Part shown: positions 27,098 to 36,309 of the stretch, piece by piece
How positions within the stretch are numbered: position 1 is the stretch's first letter
Layout: each line of letters opens with the position of its first letter
NCBI RefSeq assembly: GCF_022968135.1
Contig: NZ_JALJRA010000016.1
Span: forward strand, 62,001 to 126,000
Length of the DNA: 64,000 bases
Reading direction: 5' to 3'
DNA from: Pseudorhizobium tarimense
GTDB lineage: Bacteria > Pseudomonadota > Alphaproteobacteria > Rhizobiales > Rhizobiaceae
Made by a program: the position numbers and the translations under genes
Notes under the pieces: model-generated
Database searches by the model: none
What the model was told of the DNA's origin: nothing
What the model saw: the letters and a program-made list of their open reading frames with translations, nothing else

Positions 27098-28421
27098 TAT
27101 CAGTATTCCTGTCGTCCGCAATGTCGGAGAATCGCGTACCGCTCTGGTCGCGGTTGGTGCTGCCTTGACGCTCACCATTGCCTGGCGCTTGCTGCTGACC
27201 CGCCTGGGCTCCCTGCTGGCCTTTTTGGGCATCACTCTCTGTGCTAGGTGCGATGCTGATGGTGACCTGGTCGACGGAAAAGCCTTGAGACCGAAGGGCA
27301 TCCAGCATCCCGCTGCTGTCTTCGCTCAATTGCCGATGCGCGGCGCGGCTCTCCACCGTCAGATGCACATGCAGTTGTTCGCCGCTCATTTTAAGCGTCG
27401 CGGTGACCGTTCCAAGGTCGTGCGGTGTCATCTGCAGCTTAAGCATGTGCATAACGGAACCGGAGCTGCCTTGCGAGGCTATGTTCGACAAAGTAGCGTC
27501 CGGCTGCATGGCGGCCGACCACGCCTGGTCACCTACCATGGCCGCCATTAGCGAGGCGCCGTTGGAGCTCGTCTGCATGCCGATGAACCGGCGGGAATCG
27601 AGCACCATCACCGTGTCGGTCTGAGACGTACCGGTCTTGCTTTCCGCACCGGCGGCATCCCGTGACTGTGCAGCCATGGCCAGCTCTGCGTTGAGGCTAC
27701 CATTCTTCGCGTTGATGAACCGCAGGTTTCGGTCGTTGCCTGCACCTGGATCATCGGCCGTCGGCATGTCCAGGACGTCGATGGGAAGATCTTGACCTCG
27801 CGCCACCGCCGCGACCTCGGAAGAAGCCTTGGCAGATCTTTCGCCGCCGCTCCCTTCCGATGTCTTGCGTCCTTCGGCAGCATTTCCAGACTGTGGTGCC
27901 GACGTCGCGTTCGATGCCGCACGCTGGCCTGCCAAGATAGCCAGGAGATCGGCCGCCCCCTGATGAGCTTCGGCCGTTGCCGGTGCGGTTGTACCGTCGC
28001 CTTCCTCAGCGGCCTTGGGAGCATCCGATCCGTCTGCCTCCTCGGAGCCGCCCTTTCTCGGCGCCCCATGCTTCTCTATAGCGGGGGTCTTCGCCTGGCT
28101 GACGTCCTGTGCCTGCGCGGCCTTCCCCTGCATCACTTGGCCTTGCATCACCTGGCCCTGCAGTGCCGCCTCACCCGTGTCTATCAGCACAGCCTTGATG
28201 GAGTATCGAACCGGGGCGTCCGTTAACCTCGATTCGTCACCTTGAGCATCCTGAGCGGACCAGCGATGTCCCTCGGCCGCCTTCTCTTCAGAGGCGCCGC
28301 GTCCTGCATTCGACAAGGCGGACGAGAAGCCATTTGCCTCCCCATTTTCGCCCGCAGCCCGTCCACTTCCCTTGACCTGTGTCTCGGTCGGGGCCGTTCT
28401 GGCAAGAACCTCAAGCGTCAT
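27018..28421 (-). CDS. fliK: Hook-length control protein FliK (formerly MotD)
   Basis: The 467-residue protein is Gln/Ala/Gly/Ser-rich and low in structure over residues 1-300. A conserved FliK C-terminal domain (about 325-400) contains LKLQMTPHDLGTVTATLKMSG and the QGFSVDQVTISI strand. FliK is exported and sets hook length. The start overlaps the motC stop by 4 bases. Rhizobial literature first named this gene motD. Confidence 0.88.
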   Translation of the reverse strand: MTLEVLARTAPTETQVKGSGRAAGENGEANGFSSALSNAGRGASEEKAAEGHRWSAQDAQGDESRLTDAPVRYSIKAVLIDTGEAALQGQVMQGQVMQGKAAQAQDVSQAKTPAIEKHGAPRKGGSEEADGSDAPKAAEEGDGTTAPATAEAHQGAADLLAILAGQRAASNATSAPQSGNAAEGRKTSEGSGGERSAKASSEVAAVARGQDLPIDVLDMPTADDPGAGNDRNLRFINAKNGSLNAELAMAAQSRDAAGAESKTGTSQTDTVMVLDSRRFIGMQTSSNGASLMAAMVGDQAWSAAMQPDATLSNIASQGSSGSVMHMLKLQMTPHDLGTVTATLKMSGEQLHVHLTVESRAAHRQLSEDSSGMLDALRSQGFSVDQVTISIAPSTESDAQKGQQGAQAGQQQAPGNGERQGSTNRDQSGTRFSDIADDRNTDNDASLDILPASGPGGAGGPSAGQLYL

Positions 28422-29707
28422 GGCTTTACACCTTCTTCTCTCAGAAGATCGTCGATCGCGCTCAGCTTGGAGCGGCCGGCTTCAACGAAGGTCTGGAATT
28501 CGGGATCCAAATTGACACTGGCGCTTGTCGCCGACTGAGGCGCGATATCGGCAGATCCGGCAGCATCATTGCCGATCGACGCAATCGGCGTGCTTGCGTC
28601 TGGTGTCGATTGGATCGTGCGCCCTGGATCTTGCGCCAGGCTTTCGGCGTTCGGTTGCCGCAAGACCTCATCGGCAACGAACCTTGCCGCTTGCCGCAGG
28701 GCCCGATCGCGTGGCGTCAGTTCTTCTTCGGGGATCGCGGAAAGCTTCTGGGCGGCATCGCCGACCTTGGAGGTGGGAATATTGGCCAATCCGCCATAGA
28801 GCTTCGCCAGGGTTTCAGGCGTAGTTGCCTCCATGCCCGACAGCTCCACCGCCTTGGCCGAAGCCAGGCGCGCGAGCTCATCCTTGCCTTGAACGGCAGC
28901 ACTTCTTGCAATTCTGAGGAAGACCTCGCGACGTCGGTCGACATCCATGAAGGCGATGGTGCCATCTATGTCTGCTTCCCCGACCTGCGGGTAGTGCTCC
29001 ACGACCAGCTGCACGAAGAAGTCGGCGAACTGGCTTGCATAAGGAGAGTGGACGAAACGGCGCGCGTACTTTCGCGAGTATGCCAGCCCCTTGTCGACCA
29101 AGTCCGCATCGACCGCTATCGCAACCGACCGCCTAAGAGCCGCTTCCTCGACGATTGTCCCCGGCGCGGCCAACCTTGCCATGTCATAAAACTCAAGTGC
29201 CGCCTTGACGTCCTTTGGTACGGTGACATTGCCGGCAACAAGAGCAACATAAGCGCCGATCCGCTGGTCCCGATACTCCCTCGCCATCTCGCCGAGCGAA
29301 TTGGCAATTAGGGTCCCCTTGCCGGCGAGGTACTTCCTCAGCGCGTCGGCCACCCTTGTGTCGAAATTGCCAGCCACGTCCCGGCTTACCAGATATTCGA
29401 GCGTCGCCGGATTTCCGCCGCTCATCGCGTAGATCAATGCCGCGTCAACGTTGCGCGGGTCTTCGAAGATCGATGGATTCGCAGTCCTCAGCCGCTGATC
29501 GATCTTGCTCAGCATGAACCGCTGCATTTCGCCGGCAGAGTGATCACCTGCGACGACCGTGTCCTGCACGAACTGCAGCGATCGCAGCATGATATTGGGT
29601 GCCAGCGTCGGATCCTCCTGCGCCGCCGCCTCTGGTCCAGGCAGGATTGCCGAGACCACGACGCCTGCGAGGAGGATATCCCGAAGACCGGCCAGCACCC
29701 TTGTCAT
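28418..29707 (-). CDS. motC: Periplasmic motor protein MotC
   Basis: The 429-residue protein has a signal peptide (about residues 1-29, ending PEAAAQ) and a helical repeat-rich periplasmic body. In S. meliloti MotC binds the periplasmic part of MotB and is needed for motor rotation. The gene overlaps motB and fliK by 4 bases each, so translation is coupled. Confidence 0.9.
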   Translation of the reverse strand: MTRVLAGLRDILLAGVVVSAILPGPEAAAQEDPTLAPNIMLRSLQFVQDTVVAGDHSAGEMQRFMLSKIDQRLRTANPSIFEDPRNVDAALIYAMSGGNPATLEYLVSRDVAGNFDTRVADALRKYLAGKGTLIANSLGEMAREYRDQRIGAYVALVAGNVTVPKDVKAALEFYDMARLAAPGTIVEEAALRRSVAIAVDADLVDKGLAYSRKYARRFVHSPYASQFADFFVQLVVEHYPQVGEADIDGTIAFMDVDRRREVFLRIARSAAVQGKDELARLASAKAVELSGMEATTPETLAKLYGGLANIPTSKVGDAAQKLSAIPEEELTPRDRALRQAARFVADEVLRQPNAESLAQDPGRTIQSTPDASTPIASIGNDAAGSADIAPQSATSASVNLDPEFQTFVEAGRSKLSAIDDLLREEGVKP

Positions 29708-30978
29708 CCCTTGTCCGCCTGCACGAGGATTTCGATGCGCCTGTTTGCCGCCGCCAGAGGATCGTCCGGCACCTGAAGACGTCGGTCTGCAAAGCCTGAG
29801 ACCTGCTTTACGCGAGCTTCGGCAAGGCCTCCGCGCACCAGCATGTAATAGGCGCTGTGCGCACGCGACATGGAGAGCTGCCAGTTGTCGTTCTCACTGC
29901 CCTTGAACTGCCGGCTATCCGTGTGGCCGCGGATAAGGACATCGCCCTTGCGGTCCTTCAGGATCTGGCCGATCTTCTCCATCGCCAGGACCATTTCCTT
30001 TCGCGGCACCGCCGACCCGATGTTGAACATCGGGTCCTCCGCCTGATCGGAGATCGTGACGAGCAGTCCGCCTTCTGCAGGCGTGACAACCAGTCCCTCC
30101 GCAAGCTTGCCCGCCACGCCCTTGATCTCGGCCGCGATCTTCTGGCGGAGTTCATCTGCTGCGGTCGACGGATCGGAGGGCTCTTCGGCATCTTCCGGCG
30201 GCGGAACATCGCCGCTAACGGCCGCAGCCTGAGGATCCTGGGGCTTTTCTTGATCCTGGTTTTCCGCGACGTCCTGCGGCGAAGCGGGCAATGAGGTATC
30301 CATCCGTGGCTGCGGCGCGGCAAGTGCCACTTCCTGCTCATCGGCCGTGGTGGCGGCCTTCGACTGCGCCGTCTGAGGCTCGTTGCCTTCTTCGGCGCTA
30401 GTGACCTCAACCTGCTGTGTCCAGAAATCGGGATCGAAGGGGTCGCGATACGCCTCGCCACCATCAGCACCCGTCGCAGGGCCGGAGTCGGCAGCTCCGC
30501 CCTCGCCCTTGGCGCTCACATTTGCCTGCTGGCCAACCTCCTGCGCAATTTCGGCGAGGACGGAGTAAGGGTTTTCGAAGTAGTCGGCCTCGGAATAATT
30601 GGTTTCGTCACCGGACGTGGAGGTGAGGTCCTCCCCCGTCGCCGCTGCCGAACCGACCGTGTCCTGGTCCGCCTTGACCTGGGATCGCTCTCGCTGCTCC
30701 TGGCCTTCGGCCTGGTCAACAGGCTTTTCGATGCCCTTCTGCGCAGGCGTCTCGTCGGATAGCTTGATCGGATTGAAGTAGCTCGCCATGGAGGCCTTGG
30801 TTTCCTCGTTGGCTGCGTTGACGAGCCACATAACGAGAAAGAACGCCATCATCGCCGTCATGAAGTCTGCATAAGCAATCTTCCAGGCACCGCCGTGGTG
30901 GCCGTCATGATCGCCCCGATGACGTTTGACGATGATGATCTCGTTCTTGCCGTGGTGGTGATTTTCGCTCTCGCTCAC
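29704..30978 (-). CDS. motB: Motor stator protein MotB
   Basis: The 424-residue protein has a His-rich cytoplasmic start, then the span [19 protein letters not shown] with the proton-carrying Asp at D38. A long acidic, Gln/Pro-rich linker (about 75-285) follows, and then an OmpA-like peptidoglycan-binding domain (RGHTDSRQF ... [10 protein letters not shown]). The linker is longer than in enterobacterial MotB, as in other MotC-using rhizobia. It overlaps the fliH-like stop by 4 bases. Confidence 0.95.
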   Translation of the reverse strand: MSESENHHHGKNEIIIVKRHRGDHDGHHGGAWKIAYADFMTAMMAFFLVMWLVNAANEETKASMASYFNPIKLSDETPAQKGIEKPVDQAEGQEQRERSQVKADQDTVGSAAATGEDLTSTSGDETNYSEADYFENPYSVLAEIAQEVGQQANVSAKGEGGAADSGPATGADGGEAYRDPFDPDFWTQQVEVTSAEEGNEPQTAQSKAATTADEQEVALAAPQPRMDTSLPASPQDVAENQDQEKPQDPQAAAVSGDVPPPEDAEEPSDPSTAADELRQKIAAEIKGVAGKLAEGLVVTPAEGGLLVTISDQAEDPMFNIGSAVPRKEMVLAMEKIGQILKDRKGDVLIRGHTDSRQFKGSENDNWQLSMSRAHSAYYMLVRGGLAEARVKQVSGFADRRLQVPDDPLAAANRRIEILVQADKG

Positions 30979-31622
30979 GCCAGCACCTCCTTAAGCCGAG
31001 CCGACCAAGCAGAGAGCCGCGTCACGAGAGCTGCGTCTCCGATCTCCGCGGAAATATCGACGTCCGGCGCTTCAACGTGACGAAGCTGCGCTGACTGGTC
31101 CGGGGAAAAGGCCGCCTGCAGCCTTTCAAACAGGCTGCGAGGGCCGCGAACAGTTACCGTTGCTACATCGCCGTCACTGATCGCAGCCCGAAGCAGGGCG
31201 GCCAGATCATCGACTGCCTTCGAGATCAGTGCCTCCTCTACAACCGGTGCCAATACTCGCGCTGTCTGATTGCTGACGGCTTCGGCAATGATGAGAGCCG
31301 CCTCGCCCATCTTCCGCTCAATGGTGGAAGCAATGTCAGCCTCGAATCTTTCCCGGAGAGCCGCAATCTCATCCGCATGGGCCTTGAGGAGCTCTTGTCG
31401 TTGTTCTTCCCACACGCGTTGCGCGTCAGCGCGGCCTTCATCATAGCCCTTGGCATGCGCTTCTGCCCGCTCCGCCGCAAGATCGACCGGAGCGGCGATC
31501 GGCTCCTCCTGCACGTGCAAGCTCTCGCCAGCAAAATCGAAATCACCCTCGTCGACCAGGATCGGAGGAACCGATATTGGCTCGCCGAAATCCTTCAGAT
31601 AGCGGGCAATTGAGGCGGTCAT
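30975..31622 (-). CDS. fliH: FliH-like export-ATPase regulator
   Basis: The 215-residue protein has a variable N-terminus (1-45), an Ala/Glu-rich helical rod with small-residue spacing ([22 protein letters not shown], about 50-80), and a C-terminal head resembling FliH/YscL (IISEAV-like [14 protein letters not shown] ... [10 protein letters not shown]). It sits at the head of motB-motC-fliK with AGGA 6 bases before the ATG. No other fliH is seen near fliI, which supports the call. Confidence 0.65.
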   Translation of the reverse strand: MTASIARYLKDFGEPISVPPILVDEGDFDFAGESLHVQEEPIAAPVDLAAERAEAHAKGYDEGRADAQRVWEEQRQELLKAHADEIAALRERFEADIASTIERKMGEAALIIAEAVSNQTARVLAPVVEEALISKAVDDLAALLRAAISDGDVATVTVRGPRSLFERLQAAFSPDQSAQLRHVEAPDVDISAEIGDAALVTRLSAWSARLKEVLA

Positions 31623-31726
31623 CGCTTTTCCTGCTCATCAATGTTTGCGCATCCGGATGCCTCGGGTGACATGCCCGCCACATCCCGCCCCTACCGTGCA
31701 ACAGGCATTCCGAGGGATTGCAGAAA

Positions 31727-31788
31727 TGTTAGGGGATCAAACTTGCGCGAAGGTGAAGATAGCCGTCATCTGCCCCTCTCCCCTAACA
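31727..31788. repeat. Inverted repeat between flaC and the fliH-like gene
   Basis: TGTTAGGGGA (31727-31736) and TCCCCTAACA (31779-31788) are perfect 10-bp inverted arms 42 bases apart. They lie 20 bases past the flaC stop and about 105 bases before the fliH-like ATG. They could act as a flaC terminator or as paired operator half-sites. Confidence 0.55.
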
Positions 31789-31807
31789 AGTTGAGCAGGG
31801 TACGTCC

Positions 31808-33088
31808 TTACTGACGGAATAGGGTGAGGATGTTCTCTGCATTGGTATTGGCGATCGACAGCGACTGGATACCGAGCTGCTGCTGCGTCTGCAGCGCCTT
31901 CAGGCGCGTGGACTCCTCGTTCATCTCGGCATCGACAAGACGGCCAATGCCCTTATCGATAACGTCGATCAGCGACGCGACAAAATTTTCCTGAAGATCA
32001 ATGCGGCTCTGGATCGAGCCGAGGCTCGAGGCTGCGCTGGTCATCGCGAGAAGCTGTCGGTCAACGAAGCTGGTCAAGACGTCGAGAACATCTTCATCCT
32101 TGGTGATCGAACCAGGAACCTTGCCATTGAAGGTCACCGCCATCTCAGCCAGCCTGGTGATGTCCAGGGTGACAACGGAGGGGCCGACCCGTCTAGATGC
32201 AAGATCATCAGCGAGCGTGAAGGCAAAGAAGAAGGAATCGGTACCGTTGTTATGAACTTCGGTGGTCGTTGCTGGAGCGGCCGGGTCAACAGTCGTCAGC
32301 TCAGCCCAGGTGTCGGGCGCGACCCTCATGTAGGACGTCGTTCCATCCGAGAACACATTCGCTGCAGGATCGGCATCTGCCACTCCAAGGTCGGCTATCT
32401 GCTTGTCGGTTAGGAAGGGTACGGGATACTCTGTCGGCGTTACCGTCGTCCCATCGTCGATGGTTGCGGTAACCACTGTCTCGCTGGGTCCAAGATAGGT
32501 CAGATCCTGATCGAGGATCCCAAGCTTGCCGCCGCTGGTATCAAAAAGGACGGTGGAAGAGTCCATGACGTAGTCTACGGTCGTGACGGCAACCTCGCCG
32601 GAAGGGCCACGTGTGAAGGCGGACACCACTTCCTTGACCTGAGCCATGAGCGTGGCGGGGGAATTCCCGTCACTGATCTTCCCCTGGATCCAATTCTCGC
32701 CGGAGAAGCTCGCGGATTCCGAGATGCTGCGCAGTTGCTCCTGAAGCTGCGTGATCTCTTCCTGAATTTTCGCGCGGTCCACACCGACACCGTAAGCGGC
32801 TACGATCTTGCTTTTGATCTCCTGGACCGTAGCGATGGCACTTTCCATGGCTTCGTAGGCGGTGTCCACCTTGGCAGCACCGAGGCCAAGCGCGTCCTGC
32901 ACTGTCGAGAGCGTGCTGTTGTCTGATCGCATCGTCGTTGCGATGGACCAGTAGGCTGCATTGTCCTCAGCGGTCTCGACGCGAAGACCGGAAGAAACCC
33001 GCGCCTGCGTCGTTTCCATGTCGCGATCGATCGACCGGAGTGTCTGGAGGGCCGCCATGGCTGCGACGTTGGTAAGAATGCTGGTCAT
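31808..33088 (-). CDS. flaC: Flagellin (most divergent of four)
   Basis: The 426-residue filament subunit has the N-terminal flagellin D0/D1 block (TLRSIDRDMETTQARVSSGLRV, ENWIQGK) and the C-terminal block (RLVDAEMNEESTRLKALQTQQQLGIQSL). The central region differs from the other three. The ATG at 33088 is supported by alignment with the other flagellins (MTSILTN) and by AGGGG upstream; the frame is open to 33136. The symbol follows gene order in S. meliloti. Confidence 0.93.
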   Translation of the reverse strand: MTSILTNVAAMAALQTLRSIDRDMETTQARVSSGLRVETAEDNAAYWSIATTMRSDNSTLSTVQDALGLGAAKVDTAYEAMESAIATVQEIKSKIVAAYGVGVDRAKIQEEITQLQEQLRSISESASFSGENWIQGKISDGNSPATLMAQVKEVVSAFTRGPSGEVAVTTVDYVMDSSTVLFDTSGGKLGILDQDLTYLGPSETVVTATIDDGTTVTPTEYPVPFLTDKQIADLGVADADPAANVFSDGTTSYMRVAPDTWAELTTVDPAAPATTTEVHNNGTDSFFFAFTLADDLASRRVGPSVVTLDITRLAEMAVTFNGKVPGSITKDEDVLDVLTSFVDRQLLAMTSAASSLGSIQSRIDLQENFVASLIDVIDKGIGRLVDAEMNEESTRLKALQTQQQLGIQSLSIANTNAENILTLFRQ

Positions 33089-33089
33089 T

Positions 33090-33141
33090 GCTTTTTGCCC
33101 CTGCAGAATGCGAACTGCCTCGAATGAGGCTGGCAAAAAGC
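33090..33141 (-). promoter_or_regulatory. flaC leader hairpin covering the ribosome binding site
   Basis: GCTTTTTGCC in the mRNA (complement of 33132-33141) pairs perfectly over 10 bp with GGCAAAAAGC (complement of 33090-33099). The 3' arm ends 1 base before the ATG and includes most of the Shine-Dalgarno GGGGCA. The 32-base loop contains its own GCCTC/GAGGC stem (33117-33130). Confidence 0.6.
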
Positions 33142-33162
33142 GTGATGCTGGGCCGCCTTATG

Positions 33163-33177
33163 CTCCCATCATGGGAG
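33163..33177. repeat. Short inverted repeat upstream of flaC
   Basis: CTCCCAT-C-ATGGGAG is a 7-bp inverted repeat with a 1-base centre, 75-90 bases before the flaC ATG. A second one, CCGTT-CGTT-AACGG, is at 33186-33199. Either could be an operator. Confidence 0.4.
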
Positions 33178-33302
33178 GCAGTCTGCCGTTCGTTAACGGA
33201 TTGTAAACAGGCATTAGCAGCCGAGGCTTGCGCCGAGCAGGCGATAGGGGCGCATGCTTCAGCGTCAGGGGACGTTTCTAACTAAGTTCAGCGAACGCAA
33301 AA

Positions 33303-33326
33303 ACCGCGCCCCGGGTGGAGCGCGGT
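33303..33326 (-). terminator. Terminator of flaD
   Basis: On the minus strand ACCGCGC (33326-33320) pairs with GCGCGGT (33309-33303), followed by TTTTTGCG. It lies 60 bases past the flaD stop. Confidence 0.75.
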
Positions 33327-33385
33327 CTTCCATCATGATCCTCAATCCGCAGGGCGGGACGAAGATGCCCCTAGCCGGGCTCCGC

Positions 33386-34597
33386 TTACTGGCGGAAGAG
33401 GGTCAGGATGTTTTCGGAAGCGGTGTTGGCGATGGAGAGCGACTGGATCGCCAGCTGCTGCTGGGTCTGCAGGGCCTTGAGGCGGGTCGACTCCTCGTTC
33501 ATGTCGGCATCAACCAGACGACCGATGCCGGAGTCGATGGAGTCGGTGAGAGCTGCGATGAACTCTTCCTGCATTTCTATGCGCATGGCGATGGAGCCGA
33601 GATCTGCACTGACGCTGATTGCCGCCTCGAGCGCGACATCAACGGCTTGAACCATGATGTCCAGCTCAGCGTTGGTCAGGGTGGTGATGTTGAGCAGATC
33701 GATCGATTGCGGTGCCACAATATTAGTCTGCGGTGCGCCGGTCAGACCCGTATCAACACCCCATTTGTTCGTGCCGTCATCATAGATAACTTCCTGACCT
33801 GTGGTACCCACATCGACTGCGCGTACCCAGTAACCATCTACCTTGACGTAGTTACCGTTGTAGTCGATGCCGCCTGCGGGAACTGTGTAGCCTGTCACGT
33901 TTGCGGAATTCCCATCGAAGACGGCTCCCGCTCCGATCAGTCCGTCGATCGAGTAGACGCCTACCGTATGCTCTGAAACCGTGCCGTTGATGTTTACCTG
34001 GAGAGTGACCGCCGACTGCGAGACGTTGAACTGCTTGTCCAGAATGCCGGTGTTTCCTCCCGTGTCGAAGAGAACATTGGCGGCCGAAAGTGTGTAGTTT
34101 ACCTTTTGGACCGAGACGGCTCCCGTCTCGTCACGAACGAAGGAGGCGACGACGTTCTTCTGGAGAGCTGCACCGCCGGCCGTCAGATCCGCCTGCAGCC
34201 AGTTCTCACCGGAGAAGGAGGCCGCCGAAGCGATCGAGGTCAGCTGATCCTTCAGCTGTTCGATTTCCTCCTGAATCTTGCTGCGATCGACGCCCTCTTC
34301 CGTGGCGGCGACGACCTTCGCCTTGATCTCCTTCATGACCTCGACCACGGTTTCCATTGCTGCATACGCGGTATCGACCTTGGCAGCACCGAGACCCAGT
34401 GCATCCTGAACCGCCGAAAGAGCCATATTGTCGGAACGCATGGTGGTAGCTATTGACCAGTATGCAGCGTTGTCGGACGCGGTCCCGACACGAAGGCCGG
34501 AGGAAACACGCGCTTGGGTCTCTTCCATCTTCGCGTCGATCGAACGGAGAGTCTGAAGTGCAGCCATGGCTGCGATGTTGGTCAGAATGCTCGTCAT
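33386..34597 (-). CDS. flaD: Flagellin
   Basis: The 403-residue flagellin has conserved N-terminal (MTSILTNIAAMAALQTLRS) and C-terminal (LKALQTQQQLAIQSLSIANT) blocks and a divergent centre. It carries its own terminator (33303-33326) and promoter-leader region. The third position after flaA and flaB suggests FlaD by S. meliloti order; the letter is not certain. Confidence 0.93.
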   Translation of the reverse strand: MTSILTNIAAMAALQTLRSIDAKMEETQARVSSGLRVGTASDNAAYWSIATTMRSDNMALSAVQDALGLGAAKVDTAYAAMETVVEVMKEIKAKVVAATEEGVDRSKIQEEIEQLKDQLTSIASAASFSGENWLQADLTAGGAALQKNVVASFVRDETGAVSVQKVNYTLSAANVLFDTGGNTGILDKQFNVSQSAVTLQVNINGTVSEHTVGVYSIDGLIGAGAVFDGNSANVTGYTVPAGGIDYNGNYVKVDGYWVRAVDVGTTGQEVIYDDGTNKWGVDTGLTGAPQTNIVAPQSIDLLNITTLTNAELDIMVQAVDVALEAAISVSADLGSIAMRIEMQEEFIAALTDSIDSGIGRLVDADMNEESTRLKALQTQQQLAIQSLSIANTASENILTLFRQ

Positions 34598-34605
34598 TGT
34601 GTAGT

Positions 34606-34633
34606 TGCCCCTGTATTGGCTAGATGAGGGACA
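34606..34633 (-). promoter_or_regulatory. flaD leader hairpin covering the ribosome binding site
   Basis: In the mRNA UGUCCCU (complement of 34627-34633) pairs with AGGGGCA (complement of 34606-34612), 7 bp with one G-U pair and a 14-base loop. AGGGG is the Shine-Dalgarno. A second stem TCCCGG/CCGGGA (34634-34650) is immediately upstream. Confidence 0.55.
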
Positions 34634-34779
34634 TCCCGGAAGCGCCGGGAACGATGGTGTGGCCTGATGCCGTTAACCGCTTCTTCGTCTTGGTTAACCC
34701 ATCGTTACGATGAGCGCAGTTAAGCCGCACTTGGTTAACAAACTTTAAACGGAATTCGCAAAGCTTGACTAAACACGAA

Positions 34780-34802
34780 AAGGCCGCCTTGAGGGCGGCC
34801 TT
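34780..34802 (-). terminator. Terminator of flaB
   Basis: A 9-bp stem AAGGCCGCC (34780-34788) / GGCGGCCTT (34794-34802), followed on the minus strand by TTTTCG, lies 22 bases past the flaB stop. Confidence 0.85.
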
Positions 34803-34824
34803 AACTTCTTGTTCTTTTTCGCGA

Positions 34825-36000
34825 TTAACGGAACAGCGTGAGGATAACTTCCGAAGCCGAGTTGGCGATCGAGAGCGACTGGATTGCCAGCTGCTGCTGC
34901 GTCTGCAGAGCCTTGAGGCGGGTCGACTCTTCGTTCATGTCAGCATCGACAAGGCGGCCGATACCGGAGTCGATTGACTCGCTCAGCTTCTTGACGAACT
35001 CTTCCTGCATCTCGATGCGCATGCCGATCGAACCAAGGTCGGCGGCAGCACTTGTCATGTCGGTGAGAGCTGCATCAACCGCGGAGATCATCACGTCAAG
35101 CTGGGCATTGGTTAGCGTGGCCAAGTCGAGCGTCGCAACCGACTGCGTGGCAACAGCCGTGGCCGGAACCGCGGTGGTGTCTACGCCCCACTTGGTCGTG
35201 CCATCGTCATAGACGACTTCCTGGCCGGTGGTGCCGACGTCGACTGCAGCAACCCAGCTACCATTGACCTTGACATAGTCGCCGGCGAGAGCACCCGTGG
35301 AGTTGGCGTAGTCGCCATTAAACGTAGCACCGTCGGCGATCAGGTCGTCGACCGAGTATGCACCTACCGTGAACTCGGTGTCGGTGCCGTTCATGTTGAC
35401 AGTCAGTGTGGCGCTTGCCTGCGAAACGTTGTAGGTCTTGTCGAGGATGCCAGTGTTGCCTCCGGTGTCGAACAGAACGTTCGTGGCGGCGAGCTGGTAG
35501 TTCACCTTCTTGACCGAGACGTTGCCTTCGTCGTCGCGAACGAAGGAGGCGACGACGGACTTTTGCAGAGCTGCACCGCCGGCGGTGAGATCAGCCTGCA
35601 GCCAGTTCTCGCCAGAGAAGGAAGCAGCCGAAGCGATGGAAGTCAGCTGATCCTTCAGCTGGTCGAGTTCTTCCTGAATCTTCGCGCGGTCGACGCCGTC
35701 CTCGGTGGCGGCAACTAGCTTGGCCTTGATTTCCTTGACGACTTCGATGGCCGATTCCATACCGGCATATGCGGTATCAACCTTGGCAGCGCCGAGTCCG
35801 AGAGCGTCCGAAACAGCTGAAAGAGCCATGTTGTCCGAGCGCATGGTCGTTGCGATCGACCAATATGCAGCGTTGTCTGCCGCTTCGCCGACGCGAAGAC
35901 CAGAGGACACGCGGGCCTGTGTTTCTTCCATGCCGGAAGAAATGCCGCGCAGGGTGGAGAGCGCAGCCATAGCTGCGACGTTTGTGAGAATGCTAGTCAT
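34825..36000 (-). CDS. flaB: Flagellin
   Basis: The 391-residue flagellin has the same length as the flaA product. The N- and C-terminal D0/D1 blocks are standard (SSGLRVGEAADNAAYWSI; LKALQTQQQLAIQSLS). Unusually, the central variable region is almost the same as in flaA: 35294-35400 and 35125-35193 are base-for-base copies of flaA segments. It has its own leader hairpin and terminator. Confidence 0.95.
   Translation of the reverse strand: MTSILTNVAAMAALSTLRGISSGMEETQARVSSGLRVGEAADNAAYWSIATTMRSDNMALSAVSDALGLGAAKVDTAYAGMESAIEVVKEIKAKLVAATEDGVDRAKIQEELDQLKDQLTSIASAASFSGENWLQADLTAGGAALQKSVVASFVRDDEGNVSVKKVNYQLAATNVLFDTGGNTGILDKTYNVSQASATLTVNMNGTDTEFTVGAYSVDDLIADGATFNGDYANSTGALAGDYVKVNGSWVAAVDVGTTGQEVVYDDGTTKWGVDTTAVPATAVATQSVATLDLATLTNAQLDVMISAVDAALTDMTSAAADLGSIGMRIEMQEEFVKKLSESIDSGIGRLVDADMNEESTRLKALQTQQQLAIQSLSIANSASEVILTLFR
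35125..35193 (-). repeat. 69-bp block identical to flaA 36610-36678
   Basis: Direct comparison shows 69 identical bases in the two flagellin genes, covering the codons for SVATDCVAT-side residues (protein ...VPATAVATQSVATLD). Confidence 0.8.
35294..35400 (-). repeat. 107-bp block identical to flaA 36779-36885
   Basis: The two segments match over 107 bases with no difference, in the central region that normally varies most between flagellins. The match ends sharply on both sides. Confidence 0.8.
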
Positions 36001-36007
36001 TTGTGAG

Positions 36008-36039
36008 TGCCCCTTGAGTGGCTGATACGTGAAGGGACA
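36008..36039 (-). promoter_or_regulatory. flaB leader hairpin covering the ribosome binding site
   Basis: In the mRNA UGUCCCUU (complement of 36032-36039) pairs with AAGGGGCA (complement of 36008-36015): 8 bp with one G-U pair and a 16-base loop. AAGGGG is the Shine-Dalgarno, 9 bases before ATG. Confidence 0.58.
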
Positions 36040-36077
36040 TTCCGGACTTCACCGGGAGAGGGCGCGCAGCGTCATGC

Positions 36078-36090
36078 TTGCCAACCTCTT
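36078..36090 (-). promoter_or_regulatory. Shared upstream element of flaB
   Basis: On the plus strand TTGCCAACCTCTT (minus: AAGAGGTTGGCAA) differs at one base from the element at 37635-37647 upstream of flaA. A looser form is upstream of flaD (34673-34685) at almost the same distance from ATG. It may be part of the class-III promoter or a Rem site. Confidence 0.4.
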
Positions 36091-36245
36091 GATAATTAAG
36101 GTCAACTCGCTCTCTCGATGAACCTAGCTAACACCTGTTTGGTTAATGAAGAACTAAACGCTGCCCGCAGATCGCCGCAGCCTCAGGTTTTATCTTTCGC
36201 CTTTCGCGTGTGCGCGCGTGCCAGAACATGCTTAAAAAAAGATAA

Positions 36246-36271
36246 AGCCGCACCCGTCTCCAGGTGCGGCT
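36246..36271 (-). terminator. Terminator of flaA
   Basis: A 9-bp stem AGCCGCACC (36246-36254) / GGTGCGGCT (36263-36271), followed on the minus strand by TTTATCTTTTTTT, is a textbook Rho-independent terminator 38 bases past the flaA stop. Confidence 0.9.
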
Positions 36272-36309
36272 GAACGTACTAACTCTGACGAGTTGGCAAT
36301 TGTATCGGA

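Larger units (their letters stand above)
36001..36309 (-). other. flaA-flaB intergenic region
   Basis: This 309-base stretch has no gene. From right to left it holds the flaA terminator (36246-36271), an AT-rich segment with GGTTAA and TTAATTATC motifs, the promoter-like element TTGCCAACCTCTT (36078-36090), a CCGG stem (36041-36056) and the flaB leader hairpin (36008-36039). Confidence 0.6.

Noticed and set aside
28379..29311. 310-codon open frame on the plus strand
   Set aside because: Antisense to motC; no motifs.
34673..34740. Several GGTTAAC motifs upstream of flaD considered as CtrA boxes
   Set aside because: Spacing between TTAA halves is 11 or 17 bases rather than 7, so they do not match the consensus.
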